A DNA stretch of 43,904 bases from Oscillospiraceae bacterium (lineage in GTDB: Bacteria; Bacillota; Clostridia; Oscillospirales; Ruminococcaceae). The notes beneath the pieces were generated by a model. That model ran no database searches and was not told where the DNA came from. It saw only the letters and a list, made by a program, of their open reading frames with translations. Where the stretch lies: NCBI GenBank assembly GCA_017468865.1, contig JAFUHM010000038.1:1-43904 (forward strand). Direction: 5' to 3'. The position numbers and the translations under genes were made by a program. Below are positions 33,612 through 41,983 of the stretch, in pieces (positions within the stretch are counted from its first letter, which is position 1; every line of letters begins with the position of its first letter).

Positions 33612-35783
33612 TTATGCGTTCACTCTCTGTCCCTGGAATGCCGCATCCACCTTGGTCTGATCGTAATACTGGGGAACCAGCATATAGATGACCTTATTGT
33701 TCTTGGTGAGTGGGAGCACCTGGTCGGTATCAGCGAGCTTGGTGGGAACTGCACTGTATGTGCGGTAGTACTTGTAGGAGCCTGTGAACTGAGCCTCCGC
33801 ATCGGAATACTTGACAAGGTCAAGGTTTGCGGGGATCAGCATATATCCTACCTGTCCGGCAGTGTTGTACATAACCTCCACCGTATCGGTATTGGAGATC
33901 ACCTGGGGATAGGAGGAGGAAATGATGTAGTAGCTGGAGGAGGAAGTAGCAAGGTCAGAATTTCTCAGTTCGGTGAGGATCGTGGGATCGTAGCCTATCT
34001 GGAGAAGTACATAGTGGGTAACGTTCTTGCTGTTCTCTACCTTTGTCCACTTCTCGATGATGTCGTAGCTTGTGATCCTGGTAGGCTCGGTGGAGTATAC
34101 CTTGTTGTACTGGTAGCCGTTGTACTTTGCCTCTATGTCATTTACCTTTACCTGATCGTAGTTCTGGGGAACAAGCACATAGAGGATCTGATTTGTGGAG
34201 AAGCTGTTGATGGTGATTATCTCATCGTTAGCATTCTTCTTGTTGGGCATGGTCAGGGAAACAGCATAGTAGCCGTTTGACGATCCGCCGTTATCCTTGT
34301 TGATGATCTCATTGAGACGGCTCTCGTTGTAGGAATAGGGAAGCAGGATGTAGTGTGTCACCATCTGATAGCTGGAGTTGGAAGCAGACCAGCTCTTGAC
34401 GATATCGGATGCGAGGAACTTGTAGGAAGAAGGATCCTGAGTATACACCTTCCAGTACTCGAATGTCTGGGAATACTTGGCGCAGACGGTGTTGAACTCT
34501 GCCTCATCGAAATTAACGGGAACGAGGACATATCTCTTCACGGTCTGAGTGCTGTTAGCGGCAGGTGTGGAGATAAATCCGCTGCCCACTGCGGTGGTGC
34601 CGCCGTTGTAGGGATCGATGAAGCCGTTGGTGTTGACGGAGATTGTGTTTGAAACGGTCGTCGCTGTCGTCCTGGAAGGAACGCCGTTTACGAGGGTGGC
34701 ATTGAATTCCTTTACGATGTCGTTTGCTGCCCTCTTGACAGGAGCGGTAGCATATACCTTGTTGTAATCGTAGATCTTGGTATCGCCTGAAACAGCGGAA
34801 TTGAGCTGTGCCTCATCATACTTCTGGGGTACGAGGATGTACTTCTGTGCGCCGTTGATGCTGGTGAAGCGGTAGATCTGGTCGGTAGCCAGCTTCTTTG
34901 TAGGCTGTGTCTCGGATACCTTGTAGTAGTCAGCCTGTGCCTGTGCCTGAGTAACGGTGACTGTGATGACAGCAGCGGCACTGCTGTTGGACTTGTCTGT
35001 AACGGTAACTCTTGTGGAGCCTGCCTTGAGACCCTTTACTGCAAGGGTAGCACGGTTGTTTGCCCATGCGCCGATGGATACCTGAGCTACGGAAGGATCG
35101 GCAACGGTGATGTTGACATTGCCGTTGTTGGAGCTGGTGAGAGTAACGTTGGATGTCTCGTTCACACCGACGGAAACTGCTGTGGGACTTGCGGAAACTG
35201 AGGACTGAGATCCGACTGTTACCTTGACATTAGCCACGACATCAGGATACTTGGTCATGTATATCTTGACTGTGGCAGTACCTGCTCCTCTTGCGGTGAG
35301 CTTGAGGTGGATGTCATCGTTGTCCCAGGGCTTTACCCAGCCTGTGGTAACGACGGACTTGTCCAGGGATTCAGCCTTCAGTCCGTGGGAGCCCTTAGCC
35401 CTTACGGTGATGAGCTTTGCGCTGCCGTCCTCGAGAGTGACCGAGGAACTGCTTACGGAGAGCTTGCCGCCTACGACCTTGACCGATGCGGTAAGTGTGG
35501 TGCCGTCAACTACACAGCTTATCTTTGCTGTGCCTGCACCTCTGCCCACTACCTTGCCCGAAGATGATACAGTGGCAACGGATGTGTCGGATGATGACCA
35601 CTTGGGAGTGGCGGAACTGCCGCTCACCTTCAGGGTGGTGCTGTATCCTTTGGTAAGGGTGAAGCTCGTTCTGTTGAGTCCGAGTGCATAGGCATCATGA
35701 GGGATGAGCAGGATGACCGACAGAGCCATCAGTATCGCCATGATGACCGCCGTGACTGCGGACTTTCTGCGATGATACGTCAT
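33612..35783 (-). CDS. Secreted protein with BIG2 domains and seven unrecognised ~55-residue repeats
   Basis: The 723-residue protein starts with a signal peptide (MTYHRRKSAVTA, hydrophobic core, AYA). Residues ~34-105 form a BIG2 domain (WSSSDTSVATVSSSGKVVG); residues ~107-280 look like two more Ig-like domains. From residue ~285 to the end run seven repeats with the pattern '.Y..VY...P......D.I', a variable strand, 'Y.L(V/L)P..YD...L'. Repeat 2 has an insertion of about 45 residues. I do not recognise this repeat. No wall-anchor motif or enzyme domain is visible. The start at 35783 has AAAGGAGGT. It may be an adhesion or scaffold protein (inference). Confidence 0.8.
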   Translation of the reverse strand: MTYHRRKSAVTAVIMAILMALSVILLIPHDAYALGLNRTSFTLTKGYSTTLKVSGSSATPKWSSSDTSVATVSSSGKVVGRGAGTAKISCVVDGTTLTASVKVVGGKLSVSSSSVTLEDGSAKLITVRAKGSHGLKAESLDKSVVTTGWVKPWDNDDIHLKLTARGAGTATVKIYMTKYPDVVANVKVTVGSQSSVSASPTAVSVGVNETSNVTLTSSNNGNVNITVADPSVAQVSIGAWANNRATLAVKGLKAGSTRVTVTDKSNSSAAAVITVTVTQAQAQADYYKVSETQPTKKLATDQIYRFTSINGAQKYILVPQKYDEAQLNSAVSGDTKIYDYNKVYATAPVKRAANDIVKEFNATLVNGVPSRTTATTVSNTISVNTNGFIDPYNGGTTAVGSGFISTPAANSTQTVKRYVLVPVNFDEAEFNTVCAKYSQTFEYWKVYTQDPSSYKFLASDIVKSWSASNSSYQMVTHYILLPYSYNESRLNEIINKDNGGSSNGYYAVSLTMPNKKNANDEIITINSFSTNQILYVLVPQNYDQVKVNDIEAKYNGYQYNKVYSTEPTRITSYDIIEKWTKVENSKNVTHYVLLQIGYDPTILTELRNSDLATSSSSYYIISSSYPQVISNTDTVEVMYNTAGQVGYMLIPANLDLVKYSDAEAQFTGSYKYYRTYSAVPTKLADTDQVLPLTKNNKVIYMLVPQYYDQTKVDAAFQGQRVNA

Positions 35784-35870
35784 ATTGACCTCCTTTTGAA
35801 AAGTGCTGCCCACCGGTGCGCTCCCGCCGACAATGCAGGGGCTTCCCGATGACATTTGTCTACATTATAA

Positions 35871-35899
35871 ATTTTAACATTTATCCGTTGTATTGTCAA
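35871..35899 (-). promoter_or_regulatory. Promoter of the secreted repeat protein
   Basis: On the minus strand TTGACA (35899-35894), 17 nt, TAAAAT (35876-35871). The leader is about 80 nt. Confidence 0.8.
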
Positions 35900-35957
35900 T
35901 AAAAAAAATGCTATAATGTAATTACAAATGGGATAAATAAGGTTACATTTTTGTAAC
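35888..35957 (+). promoter_or_regulatory. Divergent promoter of the PHP-fprA genes with palindrome
   Basis: TTGTAT (35888-35893), 18 nt, TATAAT (35912-35917). Its -35 abuts the -35 of the divergent minus-strand promoter. A palindrome GTTACA-TTTT-TGTAAC (35942-35957) lies about 20 nt after the predicted start. Confidence 0.6.
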
Positions 35958-35974
35958 AAAGGTGCCGCTCCTTC

Positions 35975-36721
35975 ATGCGGATAGAAAGGCTCTTTCAGAC
36001 GATGGAACAGTTATTCAAGTATGAGACCCATATGCACACATCCGAGGTCAGTGCCTGTGCAAGCTCATCTGCTGCCGAGATGGCGGATATGTACAAGAAG
36101 GCAGGCTACACAGGCATCATTGTCACCGATCACTTCTACAACGGGAATACCTGCATAGACAGATCCCTCCCGTGGGACGAATGGGTGGACGGCTACTGCT
36201 CGGGATATGAGCACGCAAAGGCAAGAGGCGATGAGATAGGCCTTGATGTTTTCTTCGGCATAGAATACGGTGACGGCGGTTCGGATTACCTTATATACGG
36301 GCTTGACAAGAAATGGCTGAAAGCTCATCCCGACATTATGAGCCTCTCCGTGGTTGACTTTCTTGAGCTGGTGCGCTCGTGCGGGGGAATGGTGGTACAG
36401 GCTCATCCCTTCAGGGTCTGCGACTATATCAGAGGTACGATGCACTGCCCTAAGCTGTGCGATGCCGTAGAGATATACAACGCATCACATTCCGACCCCT
36501 CATTCAATGAACACGCACGCATATATGCCGAGTGGTACGGACTTCCGGGCACTGCCGGCTCTGATGCTCACAACACTACCAACAAATTCTACTTCGGCGG
36601 AGTGGAGAGCGGACGGAAATTCACCTCCGCCCTTGACTATGCTAAGGCTGCCGCAGCGGGCGAGATAAAGATCATCACCCCTCCCGCAGGCCATAACAAC
36701 GCCGATCACAAAATACTCTGA
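35975..36721 (+). CDS. PHP-domain phosphoesterase
   Basis: The 248-residue protein has the metal-binding motifs of the PHP family in order: ETHMHTSE, VTDHFYNG, GIEYGDG, QAHPFR and GSDAHNT. Such proteins are cytosolic phosphoesterases or nucleases of varied substrate; the substrate here is not evident. Two starts are possible: ATG 35975 (AGGTG 10 nt upstream) and ATG 36002, which fits the family better but has a poor site. It lies 18 nt before fprA and is probably co-transcribed. Confidence 0.87.
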   Translation: MRIERLFQTMEQLFKYETHMHTSEVSACASSSAAEMADMYKKAGYTGIIVTDHFYNGNTCIDRSLPWDEWVDGYCSGYEHAKARGDEIGLDVFFGIEYGDGGSDYLIYGLDKKWLKAHPDIMSLSVVDFLELVRSCGGMVVQAHPFRVCDYIRGTMHCPKLCDAVEIYNASHSDPSFNEHARIYAEWYGLPGTAGSDAHNTTNKFYFGGVESGRKFTSALDYAKAAAAGEIKIITPPAGHNNADHKIL

Positions 36722-36739
36722 TATACGAAAGGAGCATTT

Positions 36740-37921
36740 ATGAAGCTTGCAGACGATCTCTACTATGTAGGGGCACACGACCCCGGACTCAAATTCTTCG
36801 ATGTCATCGTCCCCACCGAAAGAGGGACGACTTACAACGCATACCTTATCCGAGGCGAAAAGACCGCACTTATCGAAACAGTGCATGATGATTTCTCCGA
36901 TCAGCTTTTCGACAATATCCGCAGGATATGCCCCATAGAGGATATAGACTATGTGATCTGCGATCATACGGAGCCCGATCACAGCGGCTCTCTCGGCAAG
37001 CTCCTGGACATCGCTCCCGATGTGACCGTCTACGGCTCCGCTCCTGCCATAAAGAACCTGAAAAACATACTCAACAGAGACTTCCGATCCGTCATCGCAA
37101 AGAACGGACTTGTGTTGGATCTGGGCGGATATACCCTGAAATTCCTGTCCGCTCCCAATCTTCACTGGCCCGACTCTGTTTTTACATGGTGTGAAGAACT
37201 TAAAACAGTATTCACCTGCGACTTCCTCGGCTGTCACTATTGTGCGGAGACCGTGGATGTTGATATCACCGACGACAAGGCATATCTGGAGGAACTGGAG
37301 AGATACTACACCTACATCTTCGGCCCCTTCCCACAGGCTGTGCAGAAGGGCGTTTCCATCATCCGTGAGCTGGCTCCTGAGACGGTATGCACCTCACACG
37401 GACCTGTCCTGCGTGCTAAGGTCAAGTCCACCGCCGACCTCTATGAGGCGTGGGCAGACAGAATGATAAGCGGACTTGATCCGCATAAGATAAGCATATT
37501 CTATGTATCCGCCTACGGATATACCAAGGCAATGGCGCAGGCACTTGCGGAAGGTGCATCCTCCGCAGGGACAAAAGCGGACATATATGAGATCACAGGC
37601 ACGGACAAGGCAGTGCTTGCTGAAGCAGTCAGGACATCGGCTGCATATATGTTCGGCTCCCCTACCCTCAACCGTGATGCACTTCCTCCCGTATGGGACG
37701 TGCTCGGGATGGTAAGTCCCATCACCGACAGAAACAAGCCCGCTCTCATGTTCGGCTCCTTCGGATGGAGCGGAGAGGCCTGCGGCAATATGGCTGACAG
37801 GGCAAGGGGCATCGGTCTGAAGGTGGATGAGGAGCTCGTGAAGATATGCTTTGCTCCCACCGAAGATGACCTGGCGCAGCTTCGTGAGAAGGGCAGGTCA
37901 TTCGCTTCCTGGATAATGTAA
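36740..37921 (+). CDS. fprA: Flavodiiron protein (FprA-type oxygen/NO reductase)
   Basis: The 393-residue protein has an MBL-like diiron domain with His76-x-Glu78-x-Asp80-His81, His142 (NLHWPD), Asp161 (CDFLG) and His220 (SHGP), so the iron ligand set is complete. Residues ~250-393 are a flavodoxin domain binding FMN (SAYGYTKAMAQ). There is no rubredoxin domain. In anaerobes these enzymes reduce O2 to water or NO to N2O, fed by rubredoxin or related carriers. The ribosome site is AAAGGAG. Confidence 0.95.
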   Translation: MKLADDLYYVGAHDPGLKFFDVIVPTERGTTYNAYLIRGEKTALIETVHDDFSDQLFDNIRRICPIEDIDYVICDHTEPDHSGSLGKLLDIAPDVTVYGSAPAIKNLKNILNRDFRSVIAKNGLVLDLGGYTLKFLSAPNLHWPDSVFTWCEELKTVFTCDFLGCHYCAETVDVDITDDKAYLEELERYYTYIFGPFPQAVQKGVSIIRELAPETVCTSHGPVLRAKVKSTADLYEAWADRMISGLDPHKISIFYVSAYGYTKAMAQALAEGASSAGTKADIYEITGTDKAVLAEAVRTSAAYMFGSPTLNRDALPPVWDVLGMVSPITDRNKPALMFGSFGWSGEACGNMADRARGIGLKVDEELVKICFAPTEDDLAQLREKGRSFASWIM

Positions 37922-37929
37922 GTCACAAT

Positions 37930-37979
37930 GAGGAGAGCAGTACTTATGACAGACACGGCTCTCCTCCCCCGGTGGGAGG
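37930..37979 (+). terminator. Overlapping alternative hairpins after fprA
   Basis: GAGGAGAGC (37930-37938) can pair with GCTCTCCTC (37958-37966); alternatively CCTCCC (37963-37968) pairs with GGGAGG (37974-37979). The two share bases and exclude each other. A T-rich stretch follows at 37994-38001. Confidence 0.45.
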
Positions 37980-38011
37980 TACAGTCTGCGGATATTTTTT
38001 CTCCAAACCCC

Positions 38012-38040
38012 TTGACAAATCGCAAGATATATGGTACTAT
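38012..38040 (+). promoter_or_regulatory. Promoter of the GH31 gene
   Basis: TTGACA, 17 nt, TACTAT. Predicted start near 38047. Confidence 0.8.
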
Positions 38041-38043
38041 TTA

Positions 38044-38057
38044 TGTAATCGTTTACA
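38044..38057 (+). promoter_or_regulatory. cre / LacI-family operator over the GH31 start site
   Basis: TGTAATCGTTTACA fits the catabolite-responsive element consensus TGWAANCGNTNWCA at every position. It covers the predicted transcription start, where bound CcpA or a LacI-type repressor would block initiation. Confidence 0.75.
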
Positions 38058-38139
38058 CAATCTGTCCGTCGCTTGCTTTCATACCGCAGGCGAGAGCTTT
38101 CCGTAAGCTGCACTTTGATAAGATAACAGGAGGTATGTC

Positions 38140-40491
38140 ATGAAATTTGCAGACGGTTTCTGGCTTAATCAGAAAGGCTACGATGTGCATTATTCCGCAC
38201 AGCCCTACGAGATCACACCCGTGAAGAACGGCATAAACATCTATGCCACCACGCAGTACATACAGAACAGAGGCATGACCCTGGGCGGTCCCTGCCTTGA
38301 CATCACCATCACATCCACACAGAAGGATGTATTCAAGGTAAGCATCGACCACTACAAGGGCACTCTGGATAACCAGCCCAAGTTCGACCTTGACGAGGAT
38401 CAGGGATACACCCCCGAAGTATCCGAGACCGATGACTGCTGGCAGATCACCAGCGGCAAGACCAGAGTAGTCGTCAACAAGCACACCTGGTCCGTACAGT
38501 ACTACTACGGGGACAAGAGACTGACAGGCGGTGCATGGCGCTCCTCCGCAGTAATAGATGAAAGCAAATTCAAGACATCCGCAAGGCTCTCCGCCGCTCA
38601 GGACGATACTTTCTGGTCATACCCGAGGGACAGCCGCTCAACTTTCATGCGTGAGCAGCTCACCATGAACGTGGGTGATTACTTCTACGGCTTCGGTGAG
38701 AAATTCACACCCTTTGTGAAGAACGGTCAGAATGTGGAGATATGGAACGCCGACGGCGGCACCTGCTCCGACCAGTCCTACAAATCCATCCCCTTCTATG
38801 TATGCTCCGCAGGATACGGCGTGCTTGTAAACTCCCCTGATAAGGTCTCCTTTGAAGTCTGCTCGGATACCGTTTCCAAGGTATCATTCACCGTCCCCGG
38901 TGAGCATCTGGAGTATTTCGTCATCGGCGGTGAGAACATCACGGAAGTGCTCTCCAACTACACCACCCTTTCAGGCAAGCCCGCACTTCCTCCCGCATAC
39001 ACCTTCGGTCTGTGGCTCACCACATCCTTTACCACCGACTATGACGAGAAGACCGTCACCTCCTTCATTGACGGCATGGCAGAGCGTGACATCCCTCTCC
39101 AGGTATTCCATTTCGACTGCTTCTGGATGAAGGAATTTGAATGGTGCAACCTTGAATGGGATACAAGACAGTTCCCCGACCCCAAGGGAATGCTCGACAG
39201 GCTCAAGACACAAAAGGGGCTTGAGATCTGCGTCTGGATAAACCCCTATATCGCTCAGAGATCGATGCTGTTCGACGAGGGCATGAAGAACGGCTACTTT
39301 ATCAAGAACCGTGACGGAAGCGTGTTCCAGTGCGATATGTGGCAGCCCGGAATGGCTCTGGTGGATTTCACCAATCCTGCTGCCTGCGAATGGTATGCCT
39401 CCAAGCTGCGTGTACTGTGCGAACAGGGCGTGAACGCATTCAAGACGGACTTCGGCGAGAGGATCCCCACGGATGTTGTCTACTATGACGGCTCCGACCC
39501 CATCGCAATGCACAACTATTACACATACCTGTACAACAGAACAGTGTTCAATGTCCTCAAGGAATACTACGGCGAGAACAAGGCCTGCCTTTTCGCAAGA
39601 TCGGCTACCGTAGGCGGACAGAAGTTCCCCGTTCACTGGGGCGGTGACTGCTCCGCAGAGTACACATCCATGGCTGAGACTATCAGAGGCGGCCTGTCAC
39701 TGTGTATGTCCGGATTCGGTTTCTTCAGCCATGATATGTCGGGATTTGAAGCGACCGCAACGGCTGATATCTACAAGCGCTGGGCTGCATTCGGCCTGTT
39801 CTCCACACACTCCCGTCTGCACGGCAACTCATCCTACAGAGTACCCTGGCTGTTTGACAAGGACGGCTCGACCGAATGTGTGGATGTCCTCCGCCACTTC
39901 ACCAAGCTCAAGGGCAGACTCATGCCCTACATCTGGGCACAGGCTGTCAAGACCCATACCGTAGGTGTTCCCATGATGCGTGCAATGGTGATAGACTATG
40001 CAGACGATCCTGCGTGCCTTACCCTTGACAGGCAGTATATGTTCGGCGACAATATCCTTGTAGCTCCCATCCTCAACGAGAACGGTACTGCGGAGTTCTA
40101 CCTTCCCGAAGGCACATGGACGGATATCATCAGCGGTGAGGTGCTTGAAGGCGGCAAGTTCTACAACAAGAAGTACGATTATTTCGGGCTCCCCTGCCTT
40201 GCAAAGAATGACAGCATAGTTGCATACGGCGCATTTAAGCGTGACTTTGAATACGACTATCTCGACGGCACGGAATTTGTGATCTACGCTCCCACCGAGG
40301 GCAAGGTCATAACTGCCGATGTCTTCGATACCGATGCGAACAAGGTGTTCAGCATCACCGCCGTAAGAAAGGGCAGCAAGGTCGAGGTAAGCTATACCGA
40401 CACCCACAAGCCTTTCTCCGTAAAGGTCGCAGGCGGTGCAGCCTTTCAGGTGAAGCCTGACGGCGCAGGAACAGTGACCATAGATATGTGA
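38140..40491 (+). CDS. GH31 alpha-xylosidase, YicI type
   Basis: The 783-residue enzyme resembles Escherichia coli YicI over its whole length. The nucleophile is Asp437 in FKTDFGERIPTD and the acid/base is Asp503 in HWGGDCSAEYTSM, with FARSATVGGQKFPVHWGG and SHSRLHG conserved. YicI releases alpha-xylose from isoprimeverose-type ends of xyloglucan oligosaccharides. There is no signal peptide, so it acts in the cytosol after import. GGAGGT precedes the ATG. It is a single gene with its own promoter, a cre-like operator and a terminator. The GH44 enzyme and the ABC importer in the window are plausible partners. Confidence 0.93.
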   Translation: MKFADGFWLNQKGYDVHYSAQPYEITPVKNGINIYATTQYIQNRGMTLGGPCLDITITSTQKDVFKVSIDHYKGTLDNQPKFDLDEDQGYTPEVSETDDCWQITSGKTRVVVNKHTWSVQYYYGDKRLTGGAWRSSAVIDESKFKTSARLSAAQDDTFWSYPRDSRSTFMREQLTMNVGDYFYGFGEKFTPFVKNGQNVEIWNADGGTCSDQSYKSIPFYVCSAGYGVLVNSPDKVSFEVCSDTVSKVSFTVPGEHLEYFVIGGENITEVLSNYTTLSGKPALPPAYTFGLWLTTSFTTDYDEKTVTSFIDGMAERDIPLQVFHFDCFWMKEFEWCNLEWDTRQFPDPKGMLDRLKTQKGLEICVWINPYIAQRSMLFDEGMKNGYFIKNRDGSVFQCDMWQPGMALVDFTNPAACEWYASKLRVLCEQGVNAFKTDFGERIPTDVVYYDGSDPIAMHNYYTYLYNRTVFNVLKEYYGENKACLFARSATVGGQKFPVHWGGDCSAEYTSMAETIRGGLSLCMSGFGFFSHDMSGFEATATADIYKRWAAFGLFSTHSRLHGNSSYRVPWLFDKDGSTECVDVLRHFTKLKGRLMPYIWAQAVKTHTVGVPMMRAMVIDYADDPACLTLDRQYMFGDNILVAPILNENGTAEFYLPEGTWTDIISGEVLEGGKFYNKKYDYFGLPCLAKNDSIVAYGAFKRDFEYDYLDGTEFVIYAPTEGKVITADVFDTDANKVFSITAVRKGSKVEVSYTDTHKPFSVKVAGGAAFQVKPDGAGTVTIDM

Positions 40492-40496
40492 TACTC

Positions 40497-40523
40497 GGGG
40501 CAGCCGATCTTCGGCTGTCCTTT
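40497..40523 (+). terminator. Terminator of the GH31 gene
   Basis: GGGCAGCCGA and TCGGCTGTCC form a 10-bp stem (one G-U) with a 3-nt loop, followed by TTT. Confidence 0.75.
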
Positions 40524-40594
40524 CCGCAGGCTGAGCCTGCACCCATTTGGCAGCAACTGCGCTCACGCAGTTTTAAATTTTTTCCCTGTATCCA

Positions 40595-40623
40595 TTGATT
40601 TTTCTCCTATTATATGCTATAAG
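40595..40623 (+). promoter_or_regulatory. Promoter in unit 1 of the array
   Basis: TTGATT, 17 nt, TATAAG with extended -10 TGC. Its transcript would cover the hairpins of unit 2 and end at the T run 40668-40679. Confidence 0.55.
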
Positions 40624-40690
40624 CAGGCGGTGCCTGCACCCATTTGGCAACCACTGCGCTCACGCAGTTTTATTTTTTTACCGATGTCCA

Positions 40691-40719
40691 TTGCTTTTTT
40701 TGATATTATATGCTATAAG
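40691..40719 (+). promoter_or_regulatory. Promoter in unit 2 of the array
   Basis: TTGCTT, 17 nt, TATAAG with extended -10 TGC. Its transcript would cover the hairpins of unit 3 and end near 40776. Confidence 0.55.
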
Positions 40720-40787
40720 CAGGCGGTGCCTGCACCCAAGTTGGATTCAGCTGCACTTATGCAGATTTAAATTTTTACCGATATCCA

Positions 40788-40816
40788 TTGCATTTTTTGG
40801 TATTATATGCTATAAT
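40788..40816 (+). promoter_or_regulatory. Promoter of cysK, formed by unit 3 of the array
   Basis: TTGCAT, 17 nt, TATAAT with extended -10 TGC. The leader of about 60 nt carries a CCGCA/TGCGG hairpin (40851-40864) just before the ribosome site. Confidence 0.75.
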
Positions 40817-40882
40817 CATATTGTATGTCAATAATAGTATCAGTCTATAACCGCACAGCTGCGGAGGATATGAGAGGTAAAT

Positions 40883-41812
40883 ATGATCTTTAACAACATA
40901 CTCGAAGCAATGGGGCATACTCCCATGATAAGGCTCAACCGCATCAACAAGGCGGGAAATGCGCAGATACTTGTTAAATTTGAAGGACTCAACGTAGGCG
41001 GTTCCATCAAGACAAGGACCGCTTATAATATGATAAAGGCAGCCGAGAAGGAAGGCCGCATCACGCCCGATACTGTCATCGTTGAACCTACCAGCGGTAA
41101 TCAGGGCATAGGCCTTGCCCTTGTGGGAGCAGTCAGGGGATACCGCACCGTTATCATCATGCCTGATTCGGTAAGCGAAGAGAGGCGCAAGCTCGTCCGT
41201 CACTACGGAGCGGAAGTCATACTCATCCATGATGACGGCAATATAGGAAAGTGCATAGACCAATGTGTGAAGACTGCGGAGGAAATGGCGGCATCCGACC
41301 CGAAGGTATTCGTTCCCCAGCAGTTTGAAAATCCCAATAATACAGATGCGCAGCGATATTTCACTGCCATGGACATACTCGAACAGTTCGCCTGCAAGAT
41401 CGACGGCTTCTGCTCCGCCATCGGCACGGGAGGCACCATCACGGGCATCGGCTCGGTGCTGAAAAAGCAGAACCCCGACATAGAGATATGGGCTGTTGAG
41501 CCCGAGAACGCAGCCATCCTTGCAGGAGGCACGGTAGGCACCCATTTGCAGATGGGCATAGGGGACGGCCTTATCCCTCCCATACTCGACCGCAGCATAT
41601 ACAGTCATATCCACATCGTAACGGATGAGGAGGCGCTGGGCACCGCAAGAGCCCTTGCCCGTGAGGAAGGGATAATGTGCGGCATATCCGCAGGCACGAA
41701 TGTGGCAGCGGCTCTGAAGCTGGCTGAGAAGCTGGGCGAAGGAAAGACCGTAGTTACCATACTTCCCGATACGGCGGAGAGATACTTCAGCACTCCCCTG
41801 TTCGATGAATGA
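40883..41812 (+). CDS. cysK: Cysteine synthase (O-acetylserine sulfhydrylase)
   Basis: The 309-residue fold-type II PLP enzyme makes cysteine from O-acetylserine and sulfide. The PLP lysine is Lys43 in GGSIKTRTAYNMI (many CysK have SVKDR here). The substrate loop PTSGNQGIGLA (TSGNTG in most homologues) and the phosphate loop GTGGTITG are present. AGAGG lies before the ATG. The Gln in TSGNQG and SIKTR instead of SVKDR set it a little apart, but the cysteine synthase call is still the best one. Confidence 0.92.
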   Translation: MIFNNILEAMGHTPMIRLNRINKAGNAQILVKFEGLNVGGSIKTRTAYNMIKAAEKEGRITPDTVIVEPTSGNQGIGLALVGAVRGYRTVIIMPDSVSEERRKLVRHYGAEVILIHDDGNIGKCIDQCVKTAEEMAASDPKVFVPQQFENPNNTDAQRYFTAMDILEQFACKIDGFCSAIGTGGTITGIGSVLKKQNPDIEIWAVEPENAAILAGGTVGTHLQMGIGDGLIPPILDRSIYSHIHIVTDEEALGTARALAREEGIMCGISAGTNVAAALKLAEKLGEGKTVVTILPDTAERYFSTPLFDE

Positions 41813-41825
41813 CTTCGGACGCACG

Positions 41826-41856
41826 GTCGGGATATAGGCATTATGCCATATCCGAC
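41826..41856 (+). repeat. Stem-loop after cysK
   Basis: GTCGG-ATAT-GGCA pairs with TGCC-ATAT-CCGAC, 13 bp with two single-base bulges and a 3-nt loop. No T run follows, so termination is uncertain. Confidence 0.5.
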
Positions 41857-41884
41857 AGCATATGTACTGTTGAATATATAAAAA

Positions 41885-41938
41885 AACGGTTACATAACGG
41901 TAAAAGTCATTGACATTATTTGTATTTTCACCTATAAT
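41885..41938 (+). promoter_or_regulatory. Promoter of the GH25 gene with upstream direct repeat
   Basis: TTGACA (41910-41915), 17 nt, TATAAT (41933-41938), a perfect match. AACGGT repeats at 41885-41890 and 41896-41901, 11 bp apart, ending 8 bp before the -35: a typical place for an activator. Confidence 0.85.
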
Positions 41939-41983
41939 AGAAGTATTCATCAATGCGACATAGAAATAAAGGGAGACTGCATA

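Larger units (their letters stand above)
40526..40815 (+). repeat. Tandem array of three ~96-bp hairpin-terminator-promoter units
   Basis: Units start at 40526, 40623 and 40719. Each has (1) GCAGGC-N3-GCCTGC; (2) ACCCAWKTTGG or similar spacer; (3) a stem CTGCG-CTCA-CGCAG in units 1 and 2, or CTGCA-CTTA-TGCAG in unit 3 (a compensatory base-pair change), followed by a T-rich tract; (4) a TTG-type -35, 17 nt, and an extended -10 TGCTATAA. The predicted RNA from the first two promoters would be about 48-50 nt. The third promoter drives cysK. Confidence 0.8.

Noticed and set aside
40526..40815. Tandem repeats considered as a CRISPR array
   Set aside because: Units are ~96 bp and similar along their whole length, with no unique spacers of constant size and no cas genes; they contain promoters and terminators instead.
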